Source: Afipia sp.
Lineage (GTDB): Bacteria > Pseudomonadota > Alphaproteobacteria > Rhizobiales > Xanthobacteraceae
NCBI GenBank assembly: GCA_017308595.1
Contig: JAFKER010000013.1
Coordinates: 1-64,000 of the forward strand
DNA length: 64,000 nucleotides
Reading direction: 5' to 3'
Below are positions 8,898 to 17,783 of the stretch, one piece after another (position 1 is the stretch's first letter; every line of letters begins with the position of its first letter). Below the pieces are notes generated by a model. It did not search any database, was not told the DNA's origin, and saw only the letters and a list, made by a program, of their open reading frames with translations. The translations under genes and the position numbers were made by a program.

Positions 8898-10379
8898 ATG
8901 AATCTCTTTGGGCTAAGAACGCTGCTGGCGGGCTTGATCGCGATAACAGCCGTCGTCGCGCCTGCCTTCGCCGAGAAGCGAGTCGCCCTTGTCATCGGCA
9001 ACAATGATTACCGGAATGTCCCGCCGTTGCAGAAGGCCGTGAACGATGCGCGCGCCATGAGCGATGCGCTCAAGCAACTCGGCTTTACAGTGTTGTTTGC
9101 CGAAAACCAGAACCGCAAGGCATTCAGCGAAACCATGCTGGCCTTCGACAAGGCGGTCGATCCTGGCGACACGGCATTTTTCTTCTTCGCGGGGCACGGG
9201 TTTGAAATCAACGGTCAGAACTACTTGCTGCCGACCGACATCGCGGCCGTAACGCAAGGGCAGGAAGAATTGATCCGCGATGGGGCATTCGCTGCCGAGC
9301 GTGTGATCTCGCGTCTCCAGGCGCGCGGCGCGAGAACATCGATTTTTGTGTTCGATGCCTGCCGCAACAATCCGTTTGAAGCGACCGGAACGCGTGCGCT
9401 GGGCGGCAGCGGAGGGCTTGCGCCGATCTCGCCACCGGAAGGCGTGTTCGTGATCTTCTCCGCGGGCGCCAAGCAGACCGCGCTTGACCGTCTCAACGAC
9501 AACGATCCCAACCCGAACTCGGTGTTCACGCGCACGTTCGTGCGCGAACTGGCGCAGCCGGGTCTCAACCTCGTGCAGATCGCCAAGCGAACGCAATCCG
9601 ACGTGCGCAAGATGACGGTGGCTGCAAACCGGATGCAGACACCTGCCTACTACGACCAGATTGTCGGCGATTTCATCTTGAAGCCTGTGAAGGACGGAGA
9701 GCGCGCCATCGCGGTCGAGGCGCAAACACAGGTTGCCGCGCTGCCTGTGCAGCCGGTACCTCCGCTTGCGATCGACAACGGCAATGCGCCGATTGCGAGC
9801 TTCATGCGCCACAATGGCGGATGGTCGATTGCCTTTTCAATCGCCGATCCGACACTCGCGATTTCATGGCGGCTGGGCGAGAGCGGCGAGTTCAAGGAAA
9901 CCGGCTTTACCGATGCGCTTGATCCTCGCACGCGGCGGCGGATGCCGAACCCGTCGATCGAACTGCCGAACGACGCGCCGGCTGCGACGATACAGGTCCG
10001 TTATGTCGATCCGACCGGTCAGATGCAGGGACCGTTCCCGATCAAGTTCGATCCGGACGCCGCGCTGATTGCCAGCCATCGCAAGCTGCTGGATATGACA
10101 TCCAATAGCTGGCTCTCGTTCGGCGGCTACAGCGGGCCGCTGGTCTATTACTCGCAGATACTGTCGTTCCGCTGCGCCGTGAGGGAGATGCGCATCGGAA
10201 TCGACACCACCGTGCCGAACCAGGTCGTGAAAATTCCGCCGTGTAATCCGAAGGACCCGTCGGCGATCCCGGAAAATGCCGCTTCGTACATGAAAATTCC
10301 GGCATCGACCCGATCGATATCGGTCGAACTGACCTATCAGGACGGCAGCCTTTCAGAGATCAAGAACTTCCGGCGTTGA
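8898..10379 (+). CDS. Secreted caspase-like (peptidase C14 family) protein
   Basis: Protein of 493 residues with an N-terminal signal peptide (hydrophobic core about residues 7-20, likely cleavage after APAFA at 25). A caspase-type p20 domain follows, VALVIGNNDY through about 250, with the catalytic dyad visible: His100 in FFAGHGFEING and Cys155 in FVFDACRNNPF. The C-terminal 230 residues form a beta-rich domain without a family I recognise. The ATG at 8898 is chosen because of GGGGA upstream and because the signal peptide then starts properly; an upstream ATG at 8838 would bury it. Substrate unknown; the location is probably periplasmic. Confidence 0.9.
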   Translation: MNLFGLRTLLAGLIAITAVVAPAFAEKRVALVIGNNDYRNVPPLQKAVNDARAMSDALKQLGFTVLFAENQNRKAFSETMLAFDKAVDPGDTAFFFFAGHGFEINGQNYLLPTDIAAVTQGQEELIRDGAFAAERVISRLQARGARTSIFVFDACRNNPFEATGTRALGGSGGLAPISPPEGVFVIFSAGAKQTALDRLNDNDPNPNSVFTRTFVRELAQPGLNLVQIAKRTQSDVRKMTVAANRMQTPAYYDQIVGDFILKPVKDGERAIAVEAQTQVAALPVQPVPPLAIDNGNAPIASFMRHNGGWSIAFSIADPTLAISWRLGESGEFKETGFTDALDPRTRRRMPNPSIELPNDAPAATIQVRYVDPTGQMQGPFPIKFDPDAALIASHRKLLDMTSNSWLSFGGYSGPLVYYSQILSFRCAVREMRIGIDTTVPNQVVKIPPCNPKDPSAIPENAASYMKIPASTRSISVELTYQDGSLSEIKNFRR

Positions 10380-10387
10380 CGGCGCGT

Positions 10388-11158
10388 TCAGCTTTGAACC
10401 GAATAACCGCCATCGACCGGGATCGATGTGCCGGTGACGAAGTCGGACGCTGATGACGCAAGAAAGACGGCCGTTCCGGCGAGATCGTCGATATTGCCCC
10501 ATCGCTTTGCGGGCGTTCGGGTCAGCACGTTCTCGTTGAGGCCCGGCACCTGTTCACGTGCTTTTAGTGTCAGTGCAGTATCGATCCAGCCGGGCAGGAT
10601 CGCGTTTGCCTGAATGTTGTCGCCCGCCCACGACAGCGCAATTGACTTCGTGAATTGCACGATTCCACCTTTACTGGCCGCATAGGCAGGCGCGAAGCTG
10701 GCGCCGAAGATCGACATCATCGAGCCGATATTGATGATCTTGCCGCCGCCGGCGTCTTTCATCGCAGGGTACACCGCCTTGGAGCAAATGAAGGCGCTGG
10801 TGAGATTGGTGTCGATCACCGTATTCCAGTCTTCCAGGCTGATGACGTGCGCTGGCTGACGCACACTCATGCCGGCATTGTTGATCAGAATATCTATCCG
10901 GCCGAATTGTTTGAGTGTGGCTTCAACCATTGCCGCGACGGAAGAGGTGTCGGTCACATTGACAGAAATTGCGAGGGCCTCGGCACCAAGCGCCTCGACG
11001 TCGCGCACAGCCTCTTTGGATTTATCCTTGTTGCGTCCGGCAATGACGATGCTTGCGCCAGCGCGTGCGAGGCCACGCGCCATGCCGAGGCCGATGCCGC
11101 CATTGCCGCCGGTGATGATGGCGACTTTGCCCGTAAGGTCGAAAGGCGAGGGCATCAT
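10388..11158 (-). CDS. SDR-family NAD(P)-dependent oxidoreductase
   Basis: Classical short-chain dehydrogenase of 256 residues. Cofactor motif TGGNGGIG is at 16-23, NNAG at 93-96, catalytic Ser146, Tyr159 and Lys163 (YAASK), and the C-terminal GTSIPVDGGY is typical of the glucose-1-dehydrogenase / 3-oxoacyl-ACP reductase-like branch. Arg41 in AGRN, after the second strand, favours NADP(H). The substrate cannot be told from sequence. It is convergent with the caspase-like gene (8 bases apart). Confidence 0.93.
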   Translation of the reverse strand: MMPSPFDLTGKVAIITGGNGGIGLGMARGLARAGASIVIAGRNKDKSKEAVRDVEALGAEALAISVNVTDTSSVAAMVEATLKQFGRIDILINNAGMSVRQPAHVISLEDWNTVIDTNLTSAFICSKAVYPAMKDAGGGKIINIGSMMSIFGASFAPAYAASKGGIVQFTKSIALSWAGDNIQANAILPGWIDTALTLKAREQVPGLNENVLTRTPAKRWGNIDDLAGTAVFLASSASDFVTGTSIPVDGGYSVQS

Positions 11159-11268
11159 GTTCTGTTCTCCACCGCGGTCTTGGTGCCGCTTTGGAAGGAG
11201 AACATACCCTTTGTTGAAAGGCTAGCTGGCGCGGCTTGAACCTACGCCGCTGCCGGGGCCGCTGGGCG

Positions 11269-13314
11269 TTACACGTCCAGCAATTCCTCGCTGGCGAATT
11301 CCGCCTTGTCGGAAATGAAGGCAAAGCGCGCTTCGGCCTTGGTGCCCATCAGGCGCTCGACTGAATCCGCCGTGCCTTCGCGATCGTCGGGCAGCAGCAC
11401 GACGCGCAGCATGGTGCGCTTCGCCGGGTCCATCGTGGTTTCTTTCAATTGCGCCGGCATCATTTCACCGAGGCCTTTGAAGCGGCCGATCTCGACCTTG
11501 GCGTTGGCGTGGAATTCCTTCTTGAGCAGTTCGTCGCGATGTTTTTCGTCGCGGGCATAGAAGGTCTTCGAGCCGTGGGTAAGACGATAGAGCGGAGGCA
11601 CCGCAAGATAGAGGTGGCCTTCGTCGATCAGGCGCGGCATCTGGCGATAGAAGAACGTGATCAGCAGCGACGCGATATGCGCACCGTCCACGTCCGCGTC
11701 GGTCATGATGATGATGCGGGAGTATCGCAAATCTTCTTCGCGATACTGCGGGCCGATCCCGGCGCCGATAGCCTGAATGAGATCGGACAGCTGGGCGTTG
11801 GCGGTGAGTTTGTCCTTGGTCGCGGAAGCGACGTTGAGGATCTTTCCGCGTAACGGCAGAATCGCCTGCGTCTTGCGGTCGCGCGCCTGCTTGGCGCTGC
11901 CGCCTGCGGAGTCGCCCTCGACGATGAAAAGTTCGGAGCCCTCGGTGGCGCTGTTGGTGCAGTCGGCGAGCTTGCCCGGCAGACGCAGTTTCTTCACCGC
12001 GGTCTTGCGCGAGGTTTCCTTCTCGGCCCGTCGGCGCAGCCGCTCGTCCGCACGCTCGACCACGAACTCGAGCAGCTTGTTGGCCTGCACCGGGTTGCCG
12101 GTGAGCCAGTGATCGAACGGGTCCTTGATGGCCTGCTCGACAATCTTCTGCGCTTCAGCAGTGGCGAGCCGATCTTTGGTCTGGCCCTGAAATTCCGGCT
12201 CGCGCACGAACACCGATAGCATCGCGGCCGCGCCCACCATCACGTCTTCGGAGGTGATGGACGATGACTTTTTGCCCTGACCGATGCGTTCGCCATAGTC
12301 CTTCAGGCCACGCAGCAGGGCGCTGCGGAAGCCGGCTTCGTGCGTGCCGCCATCCGGCGTCGGAACGGTGTTTGTGTAGGACGACAGGAAGCCATCGGCG
12401 TCGGCAGTCCAGGCGACCGCCCATTCGCACGCGCCGTGCGCGCCGTTGCGGCCAGACTTGCCGGAGAAAATATCCGGATGCACCAGCGTGTCCGCATGGA
12501 TCGCTGCGGCGAGATAGTCTTTCAGGCCACCGGGGAAGTGGAACGTATCTTCGGCGGGAACATCATCGACGCCCTTGAGCAGTTCGGGATCGCAACGCCA
12601 GCGGATTTCGACGCCGCCGAACAGGTAAGCCTTGGAGCGCGCCATTTTGAACAGGCGCTGTGGTTTAAAATGAGCCTTCGCGCCGAAAATCTCGGTGTCG
12701 GGCTTGAAGCGGATGCTGGTGCCGCGGCGATTGTTGATCTTGCCGAGTTCGTCGAGCTTGCCCTTCGGTTTGCCGCGTTCGAAGGTCATCCGATAGAGCT
12801 GCTGGTTGCGCGCGACCTCGACCACGAGTTCGGAAGAGAGGGCGTTCACCACCGAGACGCCGACGCCGTGCAGACCGCCCGAAGTTTCATAGACCTTTGA
12901 GTCGAATTTGCCGCCCGCGTGCAGCGTGCACATGATGATTTCGAGAGCGGACTTCTTTGGGAATTTCGGATGCGGATCGACGGGAATGCCACGTCCATTG
13001 TCGATGACCGTGAGATATCCGTCGACGCCGAGATGAACTTCGATGAAGGTCGCATGGCCCGCCAGCGCCTCATCCATCGAGTTGTCGATGACCTCGGCAA
13101 AGAGATGGTGCAGCGCCTTCTCGTCGGTGCCGCCGATGTACATGCCGGGACGGCGGCGTACGGGCTCCAGACCTTCCAGGACCTCGATATCGCGCGCGGT
13201 ATAACCGGCTTCGGCACCCGACGGCTTCGCTGCCGGCCTCGCTGGAGCGGTCGCCTTTTTGTCGGAAGATCCGAACAGGTCAGTTTTATCTTTCTTATTC
13301 AGTGACTTAGCCAT
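11269..13314 (-). CDS. parE: ParE, DNA topoisomerase IV subunit B
   Basis: ATPase subunit of topoisomerase IV (681 residues), which with ParC decatenates replicated chromosomes. The GHKL ATPase begins at EVLEGLEPVRRRPGMYIGG, with DNSMDEA and DNGRGIPV motifs; the TOPRIM region has VEGDSAGGSAKQARDRKTQA and the acidic DADVDGAH. The N-terminus carries a Lys/Ala/Pro-rich linker of about 35 residues. Length and the lack of a GyrB-type insert favour ParE over GyrB. ATG at 13314. Confidence 0.96.
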   Translation of the reverse strand: MAKSLNKKDKTDLFGSSDKKATAPARPAAKPSGAEAGYTARDIEVLEGLEPVRRRPGMYIGGTDEKALHHLFAEVIDNSMDEALAGHATFIEVHLGVDGYLTVIDNGRGIPVDPHPKFPKKSALEIIMCTLHAGGKFDSKVYETSGGLHGVGVSVVNALSSELVVEVARNQQLYRMTFERGKPKGKLDELGKINNRRGTSIRFKPDTEIFGAKAHFKPQRLFKMARSKAYLFGGVEIRWRCDPELLKGVDDVPAEDTFHFPGGLKDYLAAAIHADTLVHPDIFSGKSGRNGAHGACEWAVAWTADADGFLSSYTNTVPTPDGGTHEAGFRSALLRGLKDYGERIGQGKKSSSITSEDVMVGAAAMLSVFVREPEFQGQTKDRLATAEAQKIVEQAIKDPFDHWLTGNPVQANKLLEFVVERADERLRRRAEKETSRKTAVKKLRLPGKLADCTNSATEGSELFIVEGDSAGGSAKQARDRKTQAILPLRGKILNVASATKDKLTANAQLSDLIQAIGAGIGPQYREEDLRYSRIIIMTDADVDGAHIASLLITFFYRQMPRLIDEGHLYLAVPPLYRLTHGSKTFYARDEKHRDELLKKEFHANAKVEIGRFKGLGEMMPAQLKETTMDPAKRTMLRVVLLPDDREGTADSVERLMGTKAEARFAFISDKAEFASEELLDV

Positions 13315-13482
13315 GCTTCTTAAATCTTGATATATCGTGATCTGGACGCGAATCGTTGGCTGTTACTATGCCACGGTTAGGGCGGCAAATGTGACGCAGG
13401 CGAGCTCCCGGACAGGCGGCATGGGCCGTGGTATCTGGCATCAGGGGAACCGGCGGATTCGATAAGCCGGATTGGGACAAGT

Positions 13483-14001
13483 ATGACGTTCGAGGAAATG
13501 ACGCGCGGACTGGCTGAATTTGTCCGCGACCATCAGATGTGGGCGATGCCGGTTGTTTTCGCGCTCGCGTTCGCGGAGTCGCTGGCGTTTCTTTCACTGG
13601 TCATTCCTGCTTGGGGCGCATTGGTGTCCATCGGTGCCTTGATCGGCGTCAGCGGCATCAGTTTCTGGCCCGTCTGGATCGCGGGCGGATTGGGCGCTGC
13701 CTGCGGCGACTGGCTGTCCTACTGGATCGGTGTCAGATTCCACGATCGCATTGCGCATATGTGGCCGATGTCGAGTTTTCCGGACATGCTGCCGCGTGCG
13801 GAACGCTTCATGAAAAAATGGGGCGTGCTCGGGATTTTTATCGGACGCTTCTCGGGGCCGTTGCGCGCGACCGTGCCGCTGGTCGCTGGCGTTGTTGAAA
13901 TGGAGTACTGGCATTTCCAGATCGCGAACTTCATCTCGGCGTTCCTGTGGGCTGGTCTGCTCATGGCGCCCGGGATGTTCGGCGTCAAAATGCTCATGTG
14001 A
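13483..14001 (+). CDS. DedA-family membrane protein
   Basis: Integral membrane protein of 172 residues, of the DedA/VTT (SNARE-associated) family, now linked to lipid carrier flipping (undecaprenyl phosphate or phospholipid). The family motifs are seen: the acidic residue in ALAFAESLAFLSLVIPAW, GAACGDWLSYWIGVRF, and FIGRFSGPLRATVPLVAGV with the conserved arginines. At least four hydrophobic segments are present. Slightly short but complete for the family. The ATG is 168 bases from divergent parE. Confidence 0.92.
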   Translation: MTFEEMTRGLAEFVRDHQMWAMPVVFALAFAESLAFLSLVIPAWGALVSIGALIGVSGISFWPVWIAGGLGAACGDWLSYWIGVRFHDRIAHMWPMSSFPDMLPRAERFMKKWGVLGIFIGRFSGPLRATVPLVAGVVEMEYWHFQIANFISAFLWAGLLMAPGMFGVKMLM

Positions 14002-14165
14002 CAGGTGCCTGCTAAATTGTTTGTGATCAGGAATAGCTGTCTTGAAGTGGTGTTAACGTGATGACAATCACGCGCTTGATCGCTGCGAATGATTTGCAGG
14101 ACTGCTCAAGCAGCGATTGTCCAACCATAGATTTCCAACAATTTTAGCCGACCGGGAGAGACACC

Positions 14166-15155
14166 ATGGAATTGACGCGACGTCACGCGCTGGCCGGTGC
14201 GGCCGCTCTTGCTGCGGCCCCGCTGATGCCGGCAAACACGGCGAAGGCAGCCGCGCCTGTTGCCGGTAAGCAGAACGCGAGCTTCTATCGCTACAAGGTA
14301 GGCGATGCCGAAGTCACGGTGATCTCCGACGGCGCCAACACGTTCCCGCTTGGTGATGGCTTCGTCCTCAACGCCAAAAAGGACGAGGTCAATGCAGCGC
14401 TGGAGAGTGCTTTCCGTCCGCGCGATAAAATGACAATCCAGTTCGGTCCGCTGGTGATCAATACCGGGGGTAAGCTTGTCGTCATCGACACAGGTAACGG
14501 GCCGGGTGCGTTCGCATCGAGCAAAGGTGTGGTTGGTCAGTTCGCGACCAACATGGCGGCAGCCGGGATCGATCCCAAATCGATCGATATGGTGGTGATT
14601 TCTCACTTCCATGGCGATCACATCAACGGGTTGCTGAATGCTGATAACCAGCTCGCATTTCCCAATGCTGAAGTTCTGGTGCCTGCGGCGGAATGGAAAT
14701 ACTTTATGGACGACGGCGAGATGAGCCGCGCTCCGGCCGGCCGTATGGAAGGCGTTTTCAAAAATGCCCGCCGTGTCTTTGAAGCCGGTCTCAAGAAAAA
14801 GGCCACACCCTACGAATGGGGCAAGGATGTCGCGCCCGGGTTGATGACGGTGGAGACGATTGGCCATACCCCGGGCCATACGTCGTTCGTCCTGTCGTCG
14901 GGTGCGGACAAGGTTTTCATCCAGTCGGATGTGACGAACGATCCGGACCTGTTTGCCCGTAACCCAGGCTGGCACCTGATGTTCGATCAGGATCCTGTCC
15001 AGGCCGAGACGACGCGGCGGAAGGTCTACGACATGATCGCAACCGACAAGATGCGCGTGCAGGGCTTTCACTACCCGTTCCCCGGCCTCGCCAACCTCGA
15101 AAAGGACGGCACGGGCTATCGCTGGAAGCCTGCTCCCTGGAATCCAAGCATCTGA
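14166..15155 (+). CDS. Tat-exported metallo-beta-lactamase-fold hydrolase
   Basis: Protein of 329 residues. The N-terminus MELTRRHALAGAAALAAAP is a twin-arginine signal, implying folded export to the periplasm. The MBL zinc motif is HFHGDH (His147, His149, Asp151, His152), followed by GHTPGHTSF for the further metal ligands. It belongs to the broad group of lactonase or quorum-quenching-like MBL hydrolases (AttM/AhlD relatives), but the substrate is not predictable. It has a good Shine-Dalgarno (GGGAG) before the ATG. Confidence 0.92.
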   Translation: MELTRRHALAGAAALAAAPLMPANTAKAAAPVAGKQNASFYRYKVGDAEVTVISDGANTFPLGDGFVLNAKKDEVNAALESAFRPRDKMTIQFGPLVINTGGKLVVIDTGNGPGAFASSKGVVGQFATNMAAAGIDPKSIDMVVISHFHGDHINGLLNADNQLAFPNAEVLVPAAEWKYFMDDGEMSRAPAGRMEGVFKNARRVFEAGLKKKATPYEWGKDVAPGLMTVETIGHTPGHTSFVLSSGADKVFIQSDVTNDPDLFARNPGWHLMFDQDPVQAETTRRKVYDMIATDKMRVQGFHYPFPGLANLEKDGTGYRWKPAPWNPSI

Positions 15156-15171
15156 ACGCATTGATCGTGAC

Positions 15172-15200
15172 TTGACGGGAACTGGGCGCGGACCTATATC
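15172..15200 (+). promoter_or_regulatory. Strong sigma-70-type promoter upstream of the mini-ORF and paiB-like/argC genes
   Basis: TTGACG at 15172-15177, a 17-base spacer, then TATATC at 15195-15200 (also readable as the alphaproteobacterial CTATAT at 15194-15199). A perfect 9-bp inverted repeat GGGCGCGGA / TCCGCGCCC (15184-15192 and 15199-15207, 6-base spacer) straddles the -10 element and looks like an operator. Expected transcription start is about 15207. Confidence 0.65.
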
Positions 15201-15207
15201 CGCGCCC

Positions 15208-15282
15208 ATGATTTTGAGCGCAACCATCATAGCTGCCCGCCGCCGCCGCATTCTCGCGGTATGGGCGGTTGATTGCGTCTAA
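15208..15282 (+). CDS. Candidate leaderless 24-residue mini-ORF with four consecutive Arg codons
   Basis: The ATG lies about 7 bases after the -10 element, so an mRNA starting at 15207-15208 would have no 5' leader. The 24 codons encode a short peptide with a run of four CGC arginine codons in the middle (IAARRRRILAVW) and end in TAA. A 7-bp stem (GTGCCGC / GCGGCAC, 15292-15317) follows. The context, upstream of a two-gene unit ending in argC, suggests an attenuation-type leader peptide. This is inference: no family match can be checked here, and it could be a chance ORF. Confidence 0.45.
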   Translation: MILSATIIAARRRRILAVWAVDCV

Positions 15283-15291
15283 ATCACCCCC

Positions 15292-15317
15292 GTGCCGCCG
15301 GAGACAACCCGCGGCAC
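15292..15317 (+). promoter_or_regulatory. Hairpin between the mini-ORF and the PaiB-like gene
   Basis: Perfect 7-bp stem GTGCCGC / GCGGCAC with a 12-base loop, followed by the pyrimidine-rich ACCTTCTTTCC. It is not a classical terminator (no T-run), but its place right after the mini-ORF stop fits an attenuator or a Rho-type control element. Confidence 0.4.
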
Positions 15318-15379
15318 ACCTTCTTTCCAGACATACGCGGTTTGATCTCGGCGGCTCCTCGCAGAAGCAGGAGTTTGCA

Positions 15380-16066
15380 ATGTATGTTCCACCCGCCTTC
15401 CGAGTTGATCGCGCCACTTGTCTCGCGTTCGCTGCCGCGCGCGGGTTTGGGCTGGCCTGCGCCCATGACGGCGACAAGCCGGTAGCCTCGCCGGTGCCGT
15501 TCCATATCGAATACGGAAGCGACGGCACGCCGCTGCTCTGCTTTCATCTGGCGCGTCATAATCCGCTGATCGGACTCGCCGACGGCGTGACTCCATGGCT
15601 GTTCGCCGTCAACGAGGCGGACTCCTACGTGTCGCCCGACTGGTATGTGTCACCGGATCAGGTGCCGACATGGCTCTATCGGTCGGTTCACATGACGGGT
15701 GCTGTGAAGATTATGACGGGACAGCAATTGCCCGATCATCTGAATCAGGCCAGCGCCCGGTTCGAGAACGATCTTGCGCCGAAAAAGCCCTGGACGGTGG
15801 ACAAGATGTCGGCAGGCCGTTTCGATGCCATGATGAAGGGCATTGCGGGGCTTGTCATGACGGTCGAGGAGGTCGAGGGCAGCTTCAAGCTGAACCAGCA
15901 CAAATCGGATGCGGATCATGTTGCGGTGACCCGCGCTTTGGCCTTACAGACATCGCCGGGAGCGGACATTTTGTCGGCTGCGATGCGCGCCATGCGCCCG
16001 CAGGCCTTTGCCGCCGTTGAAGACAATGAAGTGTTGAGCACTGTGCACGAAGGGATCGCGCCATGA
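15380..16066 (+). CDS. PaiB-like FMN-binding protein (negative transcriptional regulator family)
   Basis: Protein of 228 residues matching the FMN-binding / PaiB family, beginning MYVPPAFRVD. Typical features are the flavin-binding split-barrel strands around VPFHIEYG and FHLARHNP, the VNEADSYVSPDWY loop and SFKLNQHKSDADH near the end. PaiB was described as a regulator of sporulation and protease genes in Bacillus; in proteobacteria its function is not established. ATG at 15380 with CAGGAG upstream; a longer frame to 15269 has no support. The stop overlaps the argC ATG (ATGA). Confidence 0.88.
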   Translation: MYVPPAFRVDRATCLAFAAARGFGLACAHDGDKPVASPVPFHIEYGSDGTPLLCFHLARHNPLIGLADGVTPWLFAVNEADSYVSPDWYVSPDQVPTWLYRSVHMTGAVKIMTGQQLPDHLNQASARFENDLAPKKPWTVDKMSAGRFDAMMKGIAGLVMTVEEVEGSFKLNQHKSDADHVAVTRALALQTSPGADILSAAMRAMRPQAFAAVEDNEVLSTVHEGIAP

Positions 16067-17121
16067 GCACGAAGAAGAAAATCGGCATTCTCGGTGCCTC
16101 CGGTTACACGGGGGCGGAGCTTGTCCGGCTGCTGTTGCGCCATCCTCGCGTGGAGATCGCCCTGCTGACTGCCGACAGGCGGGCAGGGCAGATGATGGGA
16201 GATGTGTTCCCGCAGTTCGCGCCGTATGACCTGCCGCGGCTCGTGACCATCGATGAGGTGGATTGGGCGAACGCGGGCCTCGATCTCGTGTTCTGCGCAC
16301 TGCCTCATGCGACCACGCAGAAGGTGCTGAAGGATGTTTTCGCCAAGGCGCCCGGCATCAAGATCGTCGATCTGTCGGCGGACTTCCGGCTGGAAGATCC
16401 GGCAGCCTATGCCAAGTGGTACGGCCATGAGCACCATGCGCTCGAACTGCAGAAGGAGGCGGTCTATGGGCTTGTCGAAGTCTATCGGCGCGATATCAAG
16501 AAAGCGCGGCTTGTCGCAAATCCTGGCTGCTACACCACCTGCGCGCAACTGCCGCTGGTCCCGCTGCTAAAGGCCAAGGCCATCGAGCCCGATGAGATCG
16601 TCATCGACGCCAAGTCCGGCATGACCGGCGCGGGACGCTCGGCAAAAGAAGAGATGTTGTTCTCGGAAGTCTCCGAAGGTTTCAACGCCTATGGCGTCGG
16701 CCAGCATCGGCATATGGCCGAGCTCGATCAGGAGTTTTCGAAGGCGGCAGGCAAAGAGGTTGTCGTTTCCTTCACCCCACATCTGTTGCCGATGAACCGG
16801 GGCATCTTCTCGACCATTTATGTGCGGGGCCGGCGGGGAAAGATCGCGCAGGACTTCCACGAGATTCTGGTCAAGCAATACGAGAAGGAGCCGTTTGTTC
16901 ACGTCCTGCCGTTCGGCAAGACGCCGCATTCGCGGCATGTGCGCGGTTCGAACATGACCTTCATCGGCGTGGCTGCGGATCGCATTCCGGGCCGGGCGAT
17001 CATTGTTTCGACGCTCGACAATCTCACCAAGGGCGCATCGGGGCAGGCGGTGCAGAACATGAATCTGGTGCTCGGTTTTCCCGAGACGATGGGCATCGAT
17101 CAGCCGCCGATGTTCCCGTAA
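16063..17121 (+). CDS. argC: ArgC, N-acetyl-gamma-glutamyl-phosphate reductase
   Basis: NADPH-dependent reductase of arginine biosynthesis, third step, 352 residues (type 1, long form). The nucleotide-binding motif GASGYTG is at 11-17, and the catalytic Cys156 sits in NPGCYTT. The C-terminal SNMTFIGV and LDNLTKGASGQAVQNMN stretches are conserved. It overlaps the PaiB-like gene by 4 bases, so both are likely read from the promoter at 15172. A clear terminator follows. Confidence 0.97.
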   Translation: MSTKKKIGILGASGYTGAELVRLLLRHPRVEIALLTADRRAGQMMGDVFPQFAPYDLPRLVTIDEVDWANAGLDLVFCALPHATTQKVLKDVFAKAPGIKIVDLSADFRLEDPAAYAKWYGHEHHALELQKEAVYGLVEVYRRDIKKARLVANPGCYTTCAQLPLVPLLKAKAIEPDEIVIDAKSGMTGAGRSAKEEMLFSEVSEGFNAYGVGQHRHMAELDQEFSKAAGKEVVVSFTPHLLPMNRGIFSTIYVRGRRGKIAQDFHEILVKQYEKEPFVHVLPFGKTPHSRHVRGSNMTFIGVAADRIPGRAIIVSTLDNLTKGASGQAVQNMNLVLGFPETMGIDQPPMFP

Positions 17122-17143
17122 AACATTTACGACCCAACAAAGG

Positions 17144-17173
17144 AAAAGGGACGGCGATGAGCCGTCCCTTTTT
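17144..17173 (+). terminator. Rho-independent terminator after argC
   Basis: Inverted repeat AAAAGGGACGGC / GCCGTCCCTTTT around a 5-base loop, ending in a run of five T. It stands 23 bases after the argC stop and could also act on the opposite strand for the MAPEG gene. Confidence 0.85.
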
Positions 17174-17196
17174 GTTGCCGCTCATATGTTCAGCGA

Positions 17197-17595
17197 TCAG
17201 ACGATCTTGAAAATCGCCAGCGCAAGCACGGCCTGTGCGATAAAACCGATTGTGAAGGTCAGCGTGCGAAGTATCGGAACGCCGAGCGTGTAAACGATCA
17301 GGTGAGCGAGGCGCGACCAGAAATACACAGCGCAAGCCAGCACGGTCCACTTGCTCGAATAATCAATCGCGTTGAGGATCAGCACCAGCGGCGCGAAGAT
17401 CACCAGATTTTCGACGGCATTGTCATGGGCGAACATCAGCCGGTTGGCCCATTCGGCCTGCGGCTTGTCGTTGCGCGACGGGTTTGCCATGGCGCCGCCG
17501 AGACCGCGCACCTGACAGCGATTGAGAACGTAAGGCACCCACAGCAGGCCAGTGAGAATAACGGTCAGCGTCAGCCAGAACAGTTCACGTGTCAT
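17197..17595 (-). CDS. MAPEG-family membrane protein
   Basis: Protein of 132 residues with about four membrane helices. The family core is visible: YVLNRCQVRGLGGAMANP, then AEWANRLMFAHDNAVENLVIFAPLVL with the conserved Glu/Asn and Arg. Eukaryotic members conjugate glutathione or make eicosanoids; bacterial roles are mostly unknown. The ATG is at 17595. It is a stand-alone gene between argC and phaC. Confidence 0.9.
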   Translation of the reverse strand: MTRELFWLTLTVILTGLLWVPYVLNRCQVRGLGGAMANPSRNDKPQAEWANRLMFAHDNAVENLVIFAPLVLILNAIDYSSKWTVLACAVYFWSRLAHLIVYTLGVPILRTLTFTIGFIAQAVLALAIFKIV

Positions 17596-17783
17596 CGACG
17601 TTTTTCCTTCAATCTTGCTCGTGTGGTGGTTCGCAAGTCCGCAATCGTTTTGAGATCCGCTGAGAGGTGGATGGAAATGCCTTCATCGCCCCGTCACACA
17701 ACGGGGCGAGTCGACCAACCTAATAACCTGAGAAGTCATAAACGATCGGCGACGCGAGGCCAATGTGGCGAACGGCGTTTTTG

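Noticed and set aside
14106..15251. Minus-strand frame of 381 codons opposite the MBL hydrolase
   Set aside because: Antisense shadow of a gene with clear Tat signal and zinc motif; no recognisable protein features.
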